This document shows positions 17,420 to 25,885 of a stretch of 64,000 nt of DNA, one piece after another. Under the pieces are notes generated by a model. That model was not told the DNA's origin. It saw only the letters and a program-made list of their open reading frames with translations, and searched no databases. Numbering within the stretch: the stretch's first letter is position 1; every line of letters starts with the position of its first letter. The stretch is from Fontivita pretiosa. GTDB lineage: Bacteria > Planctomycetota > Phycisphaerae > Tepidisphaerales > Tepidisphaeraceae. Made by a program: the position numbers and the translations under genes. Location of the stretch: positions 992,001 to 1,056,000 of the forward strand of contig NZ_CP191258.1 in assembly GCF_050410795.1 (NCBI RefSeq), read 5' to 3'.

Positions 17420-20019
17420 CGCTTGTCATGAATGCCGGGCGCCGCGGCATCCGGACGCTGCTGGACCGGAGTATGCGCGCCGGGCGTGGTCGGGGCGTGT
17501 TGCTCGGCTTCAGCTTCGGCCACGGCACAGGCGATTGGCCCAAGCCGGCGAACCCAGTGTCGTGTGGTGGGGCCGCGCCCTGTCGGCGTTGCCGGGCTCC
17601 CGGCACCCGCCCCCGTGACGCAGGAATCGGCCGCCGACGGCAACTGCCGCGCCGACGCCGCGCTGACCGATCCGCTGTAGGTCGAGCGTCGGATGTCTTC
17701 CACCTTGGCGCGATTGAACACGATCCCCTCGATCTGCGCGTTCATCGTCGCCAGGTAGCGGATGGCGTTGTGCGCCAGATTCCGATCCGCGCCTCGCGAC
17801 ACCGTCAACACCACCCCGTCCACTTCCGAGGCCACCACCGCCGCTTCCAGGCTGCCCAGCACCGGACCGGTGTCTACCAGAACGGTGTCGTAGTGCCGCG
17901 CCGCCTCGTCCAGAATCGATCCGACCATCGCCGGTGAGAGCTGCGAGCTGAAGCGATGGTCATCCACGCCCAGCGGCAGAAGATGCAGGTTGCGAGTTCC
18001 CGTGCTCACGATGCAGTCGCCCAACACCTCGCCCTTGATCACGCCCGAGAGCCCGGCCCTCATCCGCCTCTGCTTCAGCAGCGCCCGATCCAGCACTTCA
18101 CTGCTGATCAGCCGCTGCCCGAGCAGCACTTCGCCCAGCGGGCGTCGCAGGCGCTGCGATTCCTCCAGAGCCGCGCCCAGTTGCTCTTCGGTGATTCGCC
18201 GCTCGCGCAGCAGGATCTGTCCCAGTCGCCGGGAACCCGACGGAATCAGCCGCGACGTCAGGCCGCCTCCCTGCATGTCACAGTCGATCAGCAGGGTCTT
18301 TGAGCCGCTGGCGGCGAAGGACATGCCCAGGGCGATGGTCAGGCTGGTTTTGCCATCGCCGGGCGAAGGGCTGGTCACCGACAGCACACGATGCCCGCTC
18401 GTGTTCTGCTGAATCTGAAGCAGCGTGCGGATCTGATGCACGCAATGCGCCGCGATCGACGACTGCTCCGGATCCGACAGGTCCTCCGGAAGCGCCGGCA
18501 ACACCCCCAGCACTCGATTGGCCTGGGGGAGCCTGGCCTCGGCGTCGGCGATGCGGTGCAGGCGGCGATCCAGCAGCCCCAGCAGCAGCACAATCCCGAC
18601 TCCCAGCCCGCCCAGCGCCATGCCCCCAGCGGCGGCGACGGGCAATCGCCGATCCTTGTCAGGTCCGAGCGGCGGCTCGGCATAGCTGATGATGCTCAAT
18701 CGCTCCCCGGCGCTGGCTTCCACCTGAAGCTTCTCGATCAGCGAGCGCGTCTCGTCCAGGTCCGTCTGGAGCTTGGCCGCCTCCTGTCGCAACGCCTCGA
18801 TCTGCACGTTTTTCCGCCCCAGCTCCAGCGTCTCGGCCTTGATCTTGTCATGCAGCTCGCGAATGCGGCGTTCGTTCTCGCGAAGTGACTCCAGGCTCTG
18901 CATCGCCAGTGGCGCGATCGGCAGCCCCGCCGGGGCGATGCGAACTTCCTGCTGGAGCGTGCGAATGTCTTTCTCGAGCTGGTCCAGCCAGGCGCGGGTC
19001 TTGACCACCTGCGGATGATTGGCCCCCAGGCTCAATTCCAGTTGGCGGAGGTTGGCGCGTTCGGCGGCAGCGCGGCGGAGATACTCATTCATCAGCGCCT
19101 CGCCCATCGCCGGGTCCGTGCGGGCGGGGTCTGCATCTGGCTTGGGCTGCGGGCCGTGGTTGCCGAGCTGCGCCTCCCCGGCCGCCAGCGCCAGCTCCGC
19201 CAGCCTCAATTGCGACACGACCTTGTTCAGCTCCTCGAGATTGAACTCATAGATCTTCTGAAGCGCGGTCGAGCCGTACTGATTGCCGATCGCCAGAATC
19301 GCGTCGTTTTTCAGTTTCAACTCCGCTTCCAGTCGCGAGCGGCGCTCCTCGAGTTTCTCCATCCGCCCGGCGTAGCGCTCGCTGTCCTGGTCCTCGAATC
19401 GCCGGGCATACGCGTCGATCAAGGCGTTGACCGCGCGATAGGTCGCCTCGGGCTGCTCGTCGGTGAACTCGATGTTGATCATCTCCCCGCGGCAGGAGAC
19501 GTCCAGCTTGCCCAAAAAGTCCTGCACCATCGCCTGCGTGTGCGGGCGACCCAGATCCTTCCAGCGGGGATCTTCCATGGCCAGCTCGATCATGCGCGGC
19601 GTGCGGATGAGCACGACCTGCGCTTCCATGAAGGCCGGGAACATGGGAATCATCTGGGTCCGATCGGTGTCGTACATGATTTTTTCGACGTACGGCCGGA
19701 TGCGGACCATGCCCATGCTGCGATACTTGGGCTTGATGGCGTTGTAGCCAATGCCCGCGCCGACGATCATGCCGATCATTGCCAGCAGAATCGCCAGCCA
19801 GTAACGCCCGCGCAGCAGCGAATGCACCACCAGCAGCAGGTTGAGCGGGTTGGCCTGCTGTTGCGGAGGCGCCACCAGCAATCCCGCCTGAGCTTGCGGG
19901 GGCTCGCCCACCACCATGCCGCCGCCGCGGACATCGGCTCCGCCGCTGGAAGTGTTGCCGATCGACATGGCGGTACTGCTCGTGCTGTCTGAAATCGGCC
20001 TGGAACTGTTCGTTCCCAT
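17416..20019 (-). CDS. Wzc-type polysaccharide co-polymerase / BY-kinase with inserted GspE-N-like segment
   Basis: 867 residues. After a glycine/serine-rich N-terminus come a Wzz membrane segment (about 70-95), a long coiled-coil periplasmic part, the second membrane helix (about 485-505, VAAAGGMALGGLGVGIVLLLG) and a cytoplasmic P-loop ATPase. Walker A is PGDGKTS, Walker A' is LLIDCDMQGG and Walker B is VLVDTGP. Between A' and B, around residues 597-652, lies an extra piece resembling GspE/PilB N-domain (MshEN) repeats: RRLGQILLRE...ITEEQL and PLGEVLLGQ...LISSEVL...ALLKQ. The C-tail lacks the tyrosine cluster used for autophosphorylation. ATG at 20019 has AAAGGGA upstream and lies 2 bases after epsI. 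Confidence 0.88.
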   Translation of the reverse strand: MGTNSSRPISDSTSSTAMSIGNTSSGGADVRGGGMVVGEPPQAQAGLLVAPPQQQANPLNLLLVVHSLLRGRYWLAILLAMIGMIVGAGIGYNAIKPKYRSMGMVRIRPYVEKIMYDTDRTQMIPMFPAFMEAQVVLIRTPRMIELAMEDPRWKDLGRPHTQAMVQDFLGKLDVSCRGEMINIEFTDEQPEATYRAVNALIDAYARRFEDQDSERYAGRMEKLEERRSRLEAELKLKNDAILAIGNQYGSTALQKIYEFNLEELNKVVSQLRLAELALAAGEAQLGNHGPQPKPDADPARTDPAMGEALMNEYLRRAAAERANLRQLELSLGANHPQVVKTRAWLDQLEKDIRTLQQEVRIAPAGLPIAPLAMQSLESLRENERRIRELHDKIKAETLELGRKNVQIEALRQEAAKLQTDLDETRSLIEKLQVEASAGERLSIISYAEPPLGPDKDRRLPVAAAGGMALGGLGVGIVLLLGLLDRRLHRIADAEARLPQANRVLGVLPALPEDLSDPEQSSIAAHCVHQIRTLLQIQQNTSGHRVLSVTSPSPGDGKTSLTIALGMSFAASGSKTLLIDCDMQGGGLTSRLIPSGSRRLGQILLRERRITEEQLGAALEESQRLRRPLGEVLLGQRLISSEVLDRALLKQRRMRAGLSGVIKGEVLGDCIVSTGTRNLHLLPLGVDDHRFSSQLSPAMVGSILDEAARHYDTVLVDTGPVLGSLEAAVVASEVDGVVLTVSRGADRNLAHNAIRYLATMNAQIEGIVFNRAKVEDIRRSTYSGSVSAASARQLPSAADSCVTGAGAGSPATPTGRGPTTRHWVRRLGPIACAVAEAEAEQHAPTTPGAHTPVQQRPDAAAPGIHDKR

Positions 20020-20021
20020 CG

Positions 20022-20810
20022 TCAATCCCTTTCTGTGCGGCTGTGCGACTGTGCTGCCGCCCGTTCGCGCGCGGCAGGAGCGGAACAGATGGCGTCGATC
20101 AGGTTGGAGCATGCCTGCACCGCCACGGTCGCAAATTCGGCACGATCCTTCGCCGAATAGGTATCATCGAAGACCAACTGGACCTGCGCTGCGCCCAAGA
20201 AGACGCGGTCTCGCCGGCGCGAGACCTGCTCGAGCTGCTCCAGATCGCGGCAGGTGCTTGCATCCGGCAGGATCATGAAATTCTCCACCACGATCCTCTT
20301 GGTCACACCGAGCTGTTCGGCGCTGAACACGTAGCTGGTCGCATGAATGGTCAGATCGCCAACCTGGCGGTCTACCGCCTGCGCGCTCTGCTGCGTCCAC
20401 CCCTGCGCCGGGTAGCAGATCGGCGGATAATGTCCGAGCATGTCGCGCACGTCCCGACAGTGCACCAGCAGCAGATTGAATCTGCGGGGCAGGTCCGGCT
20501 CGGCGGAATCGCCGGGAGCGGCGCTGATCCGCCGAACCTGCCGGGAGATGATCGCGTTGGGTTTCAGCAGCGTTACGGCCCCGGGCGGCTCGGGATTTTC
20601 GGTCAGCAACCACGGACCAACGCAGACTGGCAGCGTTTGCGCCGCGGCGCGGATGCGGGCGTGATAGGTACCGACATCCGGCGGCGGCGATCGAAGCATC
20701 GCCCGCTCCATCCAGATACCCGCCAGCAACGCCGCCGTTGCCGCGGCGGGCCAGAAACCGCCGCACCGCCGCTTGTCCGCCCACCGCCTGGACTGCTGGC
20801 TGTTACTCAT
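20022..20810 (-). CDS. epsI: EpsI-family exosortase-associated protein
   Basis: 262 residues with one N-terminal membrane segment (about 20-38) and an exported domain of the EpsI type (DUF3485). The core block LLVHCRDVRDMLGHYPPICYPAQGW corresponds to the conserved H-x-P-x-x-C-Y-P-x-x-G-W of this family, here broken over two turns. EpsI proteins accompany or are fused to exosortases in polysaccharide loci; the biochemical role is not established. It overlaps the exosortase by 8 bases and sits 2 bases before the Wzc start, so all three are probably translated together. Confidence 0.87.
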   Translation of the reverse strand: MSNSQQSRRWADKRRCGGFWPAAATAALLAGIWMERAMLRSPPPDVGTYHARIRAAAQTLPVCVGPWLLTENPEPPGAVTLLKPNAIISRQVRRISAAPGDSAEPDLPRRFNLLLVHCRDVRDMLGHYPPICYPAQGWTQQSAQAVDRQVGDLTIHATSYVFSAEQLGVTKRIVVENFMILPDASTCRDLEQLEQVSRRRDRVFLGAAQVQLVFDDTYSAKDRAEFATVAVQACSNLIDAICSAPAARERAAAQSHSRTERD

Positions 20811-21678
20811 ATGCCAGACGCAACATCGTCACCGGAACCCGCGCCCAGCGCAGAATCCGCACGATCCCCATCAGCATCAAAAACGCCACGAACAGCATCA
20901 CCCATCCGCTGATGCTGTGGAATCGGGCCGCCGCGATCGACGGATAATGCCCGTAGATCCACACTGTCGGCGTCAGGCGGATGACGTTGCAAATCACGGC
21001 ACACAGGGGCGCAGCCAGCAGGACGATCGCCCGCACGTAGCCGCGCAGCGGGGTGGCGAAGGCGAATGCATAGCAGACCAGCCCCAGCGCCAGGACCATG
21101 CGCAGCCCGTTGCACGCCTCGGCAATCGCCACATCCACACCGTTGATCCGCAGCACGCTGCCTGAGCGATCCACCAGCACACCCAGCAGCTCCAGAAGCT
21201 GCTGCGTCGCCTGCGCGGTGATGGTCTGAAGCGGCACGGCGATCTGCTGTCGCAGCCGTCCGGGAAATGGAACCATGAACAACAGCACGACGAACGCAGG
21301 CAGCAGATCCAGAAGGAGTTGAGCTCCTGTCAGCGACAGCAGCGCTCCGACGGCGACCACGATCGCTCCAGCGTGCCAGACCGACTGCCACTGGAAGTTG
21401 TCGCCGACGATCGACATGCCCCAGCCCGCGGCGACCAGCAGCGGCCCGACCCACTGTCCGCGGACATGACAGTGCCGCAGACGCCCGCGACGCACCCATG
21501 CCAGCCATGCCGCCACCAGCGGCACGAGAATCGCGTGGCTGGCTTCCTCGTCGCGCATCGCCAGGTGAAACATGTCCCCCCAGGCGTCGCCGCTCGCCAG
21601 CACGCCCGCGGCGCAAAAGATCACCGCCAGTATGATTCGCCACCTGCTCCACCCGTTGCGCAGTCGCAGTCGCAACAT
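20803..21678 (-). CDS. xrt: exosortase (archaeosortase/exosortase family)
   Basis: 291-residue polytopic membrane protein with about eight hydrophobic helices. The proposed catalytic set of exosortases is all present: cysteine in AEACNGLRMVL, arginine in CNVIRLTPTVWI and histidine in RFHSISGWVML. Exosortases cut and transfer proteins with C-terminal PEP-CTERM-type signals, usually in genomes with polysaccharide loci like this one. No obvious PEP-CTERM protein is encoded in the window, so its substrates are probably elsewhere or carry a variant signal. ATG at 21678; EpsI follows with an overlap. Confidence 0.92.
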   Translation of the reverse strand: MLRLRLRNGWSRWRIILAVIFCAAGVLASGDAWGDMFHLAMRDEEASHAILVPLVAAWLAWVRRGRLRHCHVRGQWVGPLLVAAGWGMSIVGDNFQWQSVWHAGAIVVAVGALLSLTGAQLLLDLLPAFVVLLFMVPFPGRLRQQIAVPLQTITAQATQQLLELLGVLVDRSGSVLRINGVDVAIAEACNGLRMVLALGLVCYAFAFATPLRGYVRAIVLLAAPLCAVICNVIRLTPTVWIYGHYPSIAAARFHSISGWVMLFVAFLMLMGIVRILRWARVPVTMLRLAYE

Positions 21679-21751
21679 TGTCGCGAATCAGTCTTGCAGC
21701 CGTGCAGGGTTGGATGAAGCCTGCGGCCGGATCGTTGGGGTTGTCTTCCGC

Positions 21752-22735
21752 TCAGACATCCGCAGTGAGCAGTCGATCCACACAAACCTGCTCACGTCGT
21801 ACCACAGCGCCTGGGCAGACGACGCATCGAGCCACGATCGCGCCGCGCTCGACACGTGCTCCGCGAAGCACCACCGAATCGTGGATGCGCGCCGATGCAT
21901 CCACCTCGGCTCCGGGTTCGACGATGCGAAACACCGGCTGCCAGTCCTCCACGAACGCGTGCGGCCGGGCCGACTGCGGATCGCCCGGGCTGTGCAGGTG
22001 GTATGCCCGCAGGGCCGACAGGTAGTCGGCGCAGGTTCTTACGGGCATGGCGATTCGTCTGGGACGATGCAGCACCTTGACGGTCGCCTGGCGTGCGATG
22101 ATGGGCAGCGCCTGTTCCTTCAGATCGATGAATCCGACGCGCGGAATCACGCGCAGGCTTCCGCACCGCGCCAGCAGCACATCGCCGCACGCCCCCTGCT
22201 CCTGCGCCGCCAGCGACACTTCCGCCCCGGTCGCCTCCAGCCCCGCCAGAAGGTGTGCCAGCGGCTCGAAAAGAATCTGATTGGCATTGGCGACGGCGAT
22301 GAAATCGTCATCGGCATAGGCTTCGGCGATATCGCGCAACAGTCCGCCGGTACCGCGCATCTCGTATGGATCGTGTTCAAGACTGACGGCGACGCGAAAG
22401 GCGTCGGGCCTCGGACGGGGCACCGCGCTGTTGGTGATCACGCGCATCGACAGCCGCGGCAGACCCGCATATGCGACTTCCATCGCCGCCTGCGCCTGCC
22501 AGAGGTCCAGCAGTGAATGCGCTGAATCAATGGGAAGATCCAGCAGCGATCGTCGCACCGCTTCGACGAACTCCGACGATCTCACTCCCCCGCCCAATAG
22601 AATCAGCGCCCGCAGCCGCAACAGCACGCGTGCAGACGGCTGATGCTTGAACAGTGCTGCCCCCCGGCCGGATCCGGCTTTGGATCCTTCGTCCAGAGGA
22701 CGAATACCCGGACCATTTGAGATTGTCTGGCTCAT
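21752..22735 (-). CDS. nucleotidyltransferase-like protein with hexapeptide C-terminus (degenerate)
   Basis: 327 residues. The layout is that of an NDP-sugar pyrophosphorylase: an N-terminal Rossmann-like part (LRALILLGGGVRSSEF, then SLLDLPIDSAHSLLDLWQAQ), a central sheet with DDDFIAVANANQILF, and a C-terminal left-handed helix (IVEPGAEVDASARIHDSVVLRGARVERGAIV). The G-x-G-T-R-L loop and its lysine are replaced (GGGVRSS), and the usual GD metal site reads NANQ, so catalysis is doubtful. ATG at 22735 follows GAAGGAA. It lies between the exosortase and the amidotransferase; a regulatory or binding role is possible but unproven. Confidence 0.75.
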   Translation of the reverse strand: MSQTISNGPGIRPLDEGSKAGSGRGAALFKHQPSARVLLRLRALILLGGGVRSSEFVEAVRRSLLDLPIDSAHSLLDLWQAQAAMEVAYAGLPRLSMRVITNSAVPRPRPDAFRVAVSLEHDPYEMRGTGGLLRDIAEAYADDDFIAVANANQILFEPLAHLLAGLEATGAEVSLAAQEQGACGDVLLARCGSLRVIPRVGFIDLKEQALPIIARQATVKVLHRPRRIAMPVRTCADYLSALRAYHLHSPGDPQSARPHAFVEDWQPVFRIVEPGAEVDASARIHDSVVLRGARVERGAIVARCVVCPGAVVRREQVCVDRLLTADV

Positions 22736-22814
22736 CGTTCCTTCTTCCCTTGTTGCCCGGCGAGCTGCAACGATGCTCTCCAAGCCCGGCAATGCATCGG
22801 CATGTCGCGTTGAC

Positions 22815-24785
22815 CTATATTGTCTGAGCCGCCAGCGACGTGTTCGCCGCCGCTGACGGCTCGGCAGATGTGCACGTCGCAGACCGGCGGAAGACGTCCT
22901 GGTACCACACTTCGGCGGCCAGAAGCGTCCAGAGCTCCAGCTCCAGGTCCGCCTGACCGCACAGGTGCATGCTCAACAGCGATTCGACGGCGGCGCGGTC
23001 GCCGTACGTGCCGCACAGTCCGCGCGAGGCCAGCAGATAATCCTGAAGCATTCCCCGCAACCTGCCACGGAACCACTGCCGCAGCGGCACACGGAAGCCC
23101 CACTTGCGGCGGTCGCGGATCTGCGGCGGCAGCAGGGCATCGGCCCAGCGGCGAACGATCCACTTCAGCGTCCGCCCGCGGATTTTCATTCGATCCTCCA
23201 GCGCCAGCCCGAACGGCGCCAGCGCCTTGTCCAGAAACGGCACGCGCATCTCCAGCCCGTAGGCCATCGTCATTCGGTCGCCGCGCTCCAGCATGTTGCA
23301 AGGCAACCAGGTCAGGCAGTCCAGCGCCTGCATCCGCCGCAGATGCGTCCCCTGCCCGTTGCAGCGTGCCAGTTGGCTTCGCTGGGTGGCGACGGTGGCC
23401 TGCCAGTTCTCTTCGCTCCAGTCCAGACCGGGCAGCAGCGACTGGAGTGTGGCGCGATCCAGATAGCTGAACCACTGGACCAGGCGATCCAGCTCGGCGG
23501 GCTGGGCGATCGAACGAAAGGCGATCAGGCTGCGTCGGCGGTCCAGGCGCAGCAGCCCCGCCAGCCGCGACGCCCGCGCAGGCCCCACCGCGCGCAGCCC
23601 CAGCCGCAGCAGACGCGATGGATTGGCAAAGCCGTACTTGGGATATCCGGCGAAGACCTCGTCGGCCCCTTCACCAGAGAGCACTACCTTGACCTGTTGC
23701 CGGGCCACGTCGCTCATCCGCGCCACCGCGACGTCCGCCGGCTCGCTCACCGGCGCGTCGCGGCAGACGCTCAGCTCCGCCAGCAGCCGGATGTAGTCGT
23801 CCTCATCCACGCATACTTCGGTATGCCGCGTGCCCAGGGTATCTGACACGATGCGGGCGTACGGCAGCTCGCTGGACTGGTCGCCCGCAAAACCCACTGA
23901 GAAAGTGTGCGTCGGCTCATCGGGCGTGCGCGAGCGGCAGATCACCGCCGTGATCACGCTGCTGTCCAGCCCGCCGGACAAAAACGCCCCCACCGGCACA
24001 TCGGCGATCAGCCGCTTGCGGACGGCGCTTTCCAGCAGCGAGCGGCCATGCTCGATCAGTTGCGGCTCGTCCATCTGCTGCATCAGCCCACGCAGCTTCC
24101 ATCCTTCGTCCACCAGATCGAAGTAGCGTCCGACATGCACCTGTCCGCGGGGATCAAACTCCAGCCAGCAGCCCGGATCGAGCTGTCGCACGCCCGCGTA
24201 CAGCGAGCCATGTCCATAGACGGCACGGAATCGCAGCGCCTGCCGCAGACCATCCAGGTCCAGACGGCGATCCACCAGCGGATGCTCAAGCAGCGCCTTG
24301 ACCTCGCTGCCAAAGACCAGCACGCCCGGCGCAGGCGTGGCGAAGAACAGCGGCTTGACTCCGATCGGATCCCGCCCCAGAAGCAGCGTCTGGCGCTGAC
24401 GATGCCAGGCGGCAAAGCCGAACATCCCGTCGAATCGCCGCAGCGCCTCGTGCCATTCCCGCTCCACCCATCGCAGCAGCACTTCCGTGTCGCCTTCGGT
24501 GTCGAACCGCTGGCCGCGCGTTTGCAGCTCCTGGCGCAGCTCACGGTAGTTGTACAACTCACCGTTGTAGACCAGGCTTATGGCGCTGTGCCCCACGCGC
24601 ATCGGCTGGGGGCTGCCCGCCAGATCGATGATGCTCAGCCGCGCGTGTGCCATACCGCAGGCGCCATCGACCAGGATGCCCTGGGCGTCGGGTCCGCGAC
24701 GGCGAAGCACCTGCGCCATCTTCAGCAGGATCTGGCGCGACGGCGATCCTTCGCGAAAGTCAACGTATCCGGCGATGCCACACAT
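22815..24785 (-). CDS. asnB: asparagine synthase-type glutamine amidotransferase
   Basis: 656-residue AsnB-family enzyme. The mature N-terminus has the nucleophile Cys2 (MCGIAGYVDF), followed by RRRGPDAQG and SLVYNGELYNY of the class II glutaminase domain. The synthase half has the ATP pyrophosphatase loop AFLSGGLDSSVI and LSGEGADEVFAGYPKYG. In exosortase-linked and capsule loci such proteins are thought to amidate uronic acids or amino-sugars rather than make asparagine. The location supports that, but the substrate is inferred from context only. The start overlaps nothing; the ALG13-like gene stops 22 bases upstream. Confidence 0.88.
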   Translation of the reverse strand: MCGIAGYVDFREGSPSRQILLKMAQVLRRRGPDAQGILVDGACGMAHARLSIIDLAGSPQPMRVGHSAISLVYNGELYNYRELRQELQTRGQRFDTEGDTEVLLRWVEREWHEALRRFDGMFGFAAWHRQRQTLLLGRDPIGVKPLFFATPAPGVLVFGSEVKALLEHPLVDRRLDLDGLRQALRFRAVYGHGSLYAGVRQLDPGCWLEFDPRGQVHVGRYFDLVDEGWKLRGLMQQMDEPQLIEHGRSLLESAVRKRLIADVPVGAFLSGGLDSSVITAVICRSRTPDEPTHTFSVGFAGDQSSELPYARIVSDTLGTRHTEVCVDEDDYIRLLAELSVCRDAPVSEPADVAVARMSDVARQQVKVVLSGEGADEVFAGYPKYGFANPSRLLRLGLRAVGPARASRLAGLLRLDRRRSLIAFRSIAQPAELDRLVQWFSYLDRATLQSLLPGLDWSEENWQATVATQRSQLARCNGQGTHLRRMQALDCLTWLPCNMLERGDRMTMAYGLEMRVPFLDKALAPFGLALEDRMKIRGRTLKWIVRRWADALLPPQIRDRRKWGFRVPLRQWFRGRLRGMLQDYLLASRGLCGTYGDRAAVESLLSMHLCGQADLELELWTLLAAEVWYQDVFRRSATCTSAEPSAAANTSLAAQTI

Positions 24786-24806
24786 GGGATCCGGCCGTGG
24801 GCGAGG

Positions 24807-25343
24807 TCATGTCTTCTGAAGTGTCGGCGCCGAAGCCGATGGATTTGGAAGTTGCCCAGGCATCGGCGGGCAGTGCACGAACGTGCGAATCGTGTCCAGC
24901 AGTTCCAGCGAAGCGTGGCTGGCGATAGGCGCCGACGGCCGCAACACTGCAAGGTTGTCCAGCTTCGCCTGCAACTGATCGACGTCATAGGCGACGGCGA
25001 TGCGTCCCTGGGCTTCGAAGCGGGTGGCGGTGGCGAGCTGGTGATCGTTGCGGGTCTCCAGCAAGTCGGCGCGGCGCGGCAGCACCAGAATCGGCTTGCC
25101 CATCTCCAGGGCCGTCAGGATCGAGCCCATGCCCGCATGCGCCACGACCAGCGACGCCGCTGCGACCCGGTCGCGGAACTGATCGGCATCCAGAAAGTCG
25201 GTGAATTCGATGTTGCGCGGGCGAAGTCGCGTGGCGCCGATCTGGGCGAACACGTCGCGTCGGGCGACGCGCGCCGCCCAGGCGTCCATCGCCTGCACCA
25301 GACGGTCAAACGGCATCTGCGCTCCAACAGTCACGAAAATCAC
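24807..25343 (-). CDS. ALG13/PssE-like glycosyltransferase subunit
   Basis: 178 residues matching the C-terminal GT28 (MurG-like) half. After the start comes IFVTVGAQMPFDRLVQAMD, and the donor-site block AHAGMGSILTALEMGKPILVLPRR is clear. It should work together with the ALG14-like protein encoded just upstream, which recruits it to the membrane; together they form one bipartite transferase (as PssD/PssE or Cps14F/G). I use the GTG at 25343 because it overlaps the TGA of that gene (GTGA); the long frame above it is antisense to nothing useful and lies inside the partner gene. Confidence 0.86.
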   Translation of the reverse strand: MIFVTVGAQMPFDRLVQAMDAWAARVARRDVFAQIGATRLRPRNIEFTDFLDADQFRDRVAAASLVVAHAGMGSILTALEMGKPILVLPRRADLLETRNDHQLATATRFEAQGRIAVAYDVDQLQAKLDNLAVLRPSAPIASHASLELLDTIRTFVHCPPMPGQLPNPSASAPTLQKT

Positions 25344-25885
25344 AGCACAGCTCCTGCGTAATGTGGCCCGCCGGGCTGAGCCAGGTGCGGCCACTGTGTC
25401 AACCACAGGTCTGCCCAGCGTCCGACTTTCTGCCCGGACAGCGAAAGGCATTCGACATTGGCGATACTGTCCACCCAGATGGTGCGTGCTCCGCACAGCA
25501 TCTTGCCCAGCATGATCGCAAAGTACCCCGGCGCCGCGCCGGTGGAGATCACGATGTCCGGCCGCTCGCGAAGCACGATCCGCAGCAGCCGCAACATCAT
25601 TCGCGCCAGCCCCAGCTTGTCCCAGCGTGTGGCGTCGTTGACGACGTGGAAGCGGGCATTGGCAAAGGGGATCTGCGACCGCGCGGTGGGATGGACCGTC
25701 ACGAACGCAAGGTCGCAGCCGACAAATGCAGGGGCCAATCGCAGCAACTGCACCCAGTGCCCGCCGCCCGAAGCCACCGCCAGCACGCGAGGCCGCCTGC
25801 GGCCCGGTTGCCGCACAGCGGGCGCTTTGAGCGCGATTTCCCGCAGCGGCAGCGCTATCACGGAACTGGTGCTGGTATTACTCAT
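25340..25885 (-). CDS. ALG14/PssD-like membrane anchor subunit
   Basis: 181 residues of the Oligosaccharide-biosynthesis Alg14-like family. PRVLAVASGGGHWVQLLRLAP is the family's GGH loop, and DIVISTGAAPGYFAIMLGKML plus WVDSIANVECLSLSG are further conserved blocks. In this family the hydrophobic helix near PGYFAIMLGKML tethers the catalytic partner to the membrane. It overlaps the preceding GT2 gene by 8 bases and is coupled to the ALG13-like gene by GTGA, so the pair is made in a fixed ratio. The transferred sugar is unknown. Confidence 0.85.
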   Translation of the reverse strand: MSNTSTSSVIALPLREIALKAPAVRQPGRRRPRVLAVASGGGHWVQLLRLAPAFVGCDLAFVTVHPTARSQIPFANARFHVVNDATRWDKLGLARMMLRLLRIVLRERPDIVISTGAAPGYFAIMLGKMLCGARTIWVDSIANVECLSLSGQKVGRWADLWLTQWPHLAQPGGPHYAGAVL

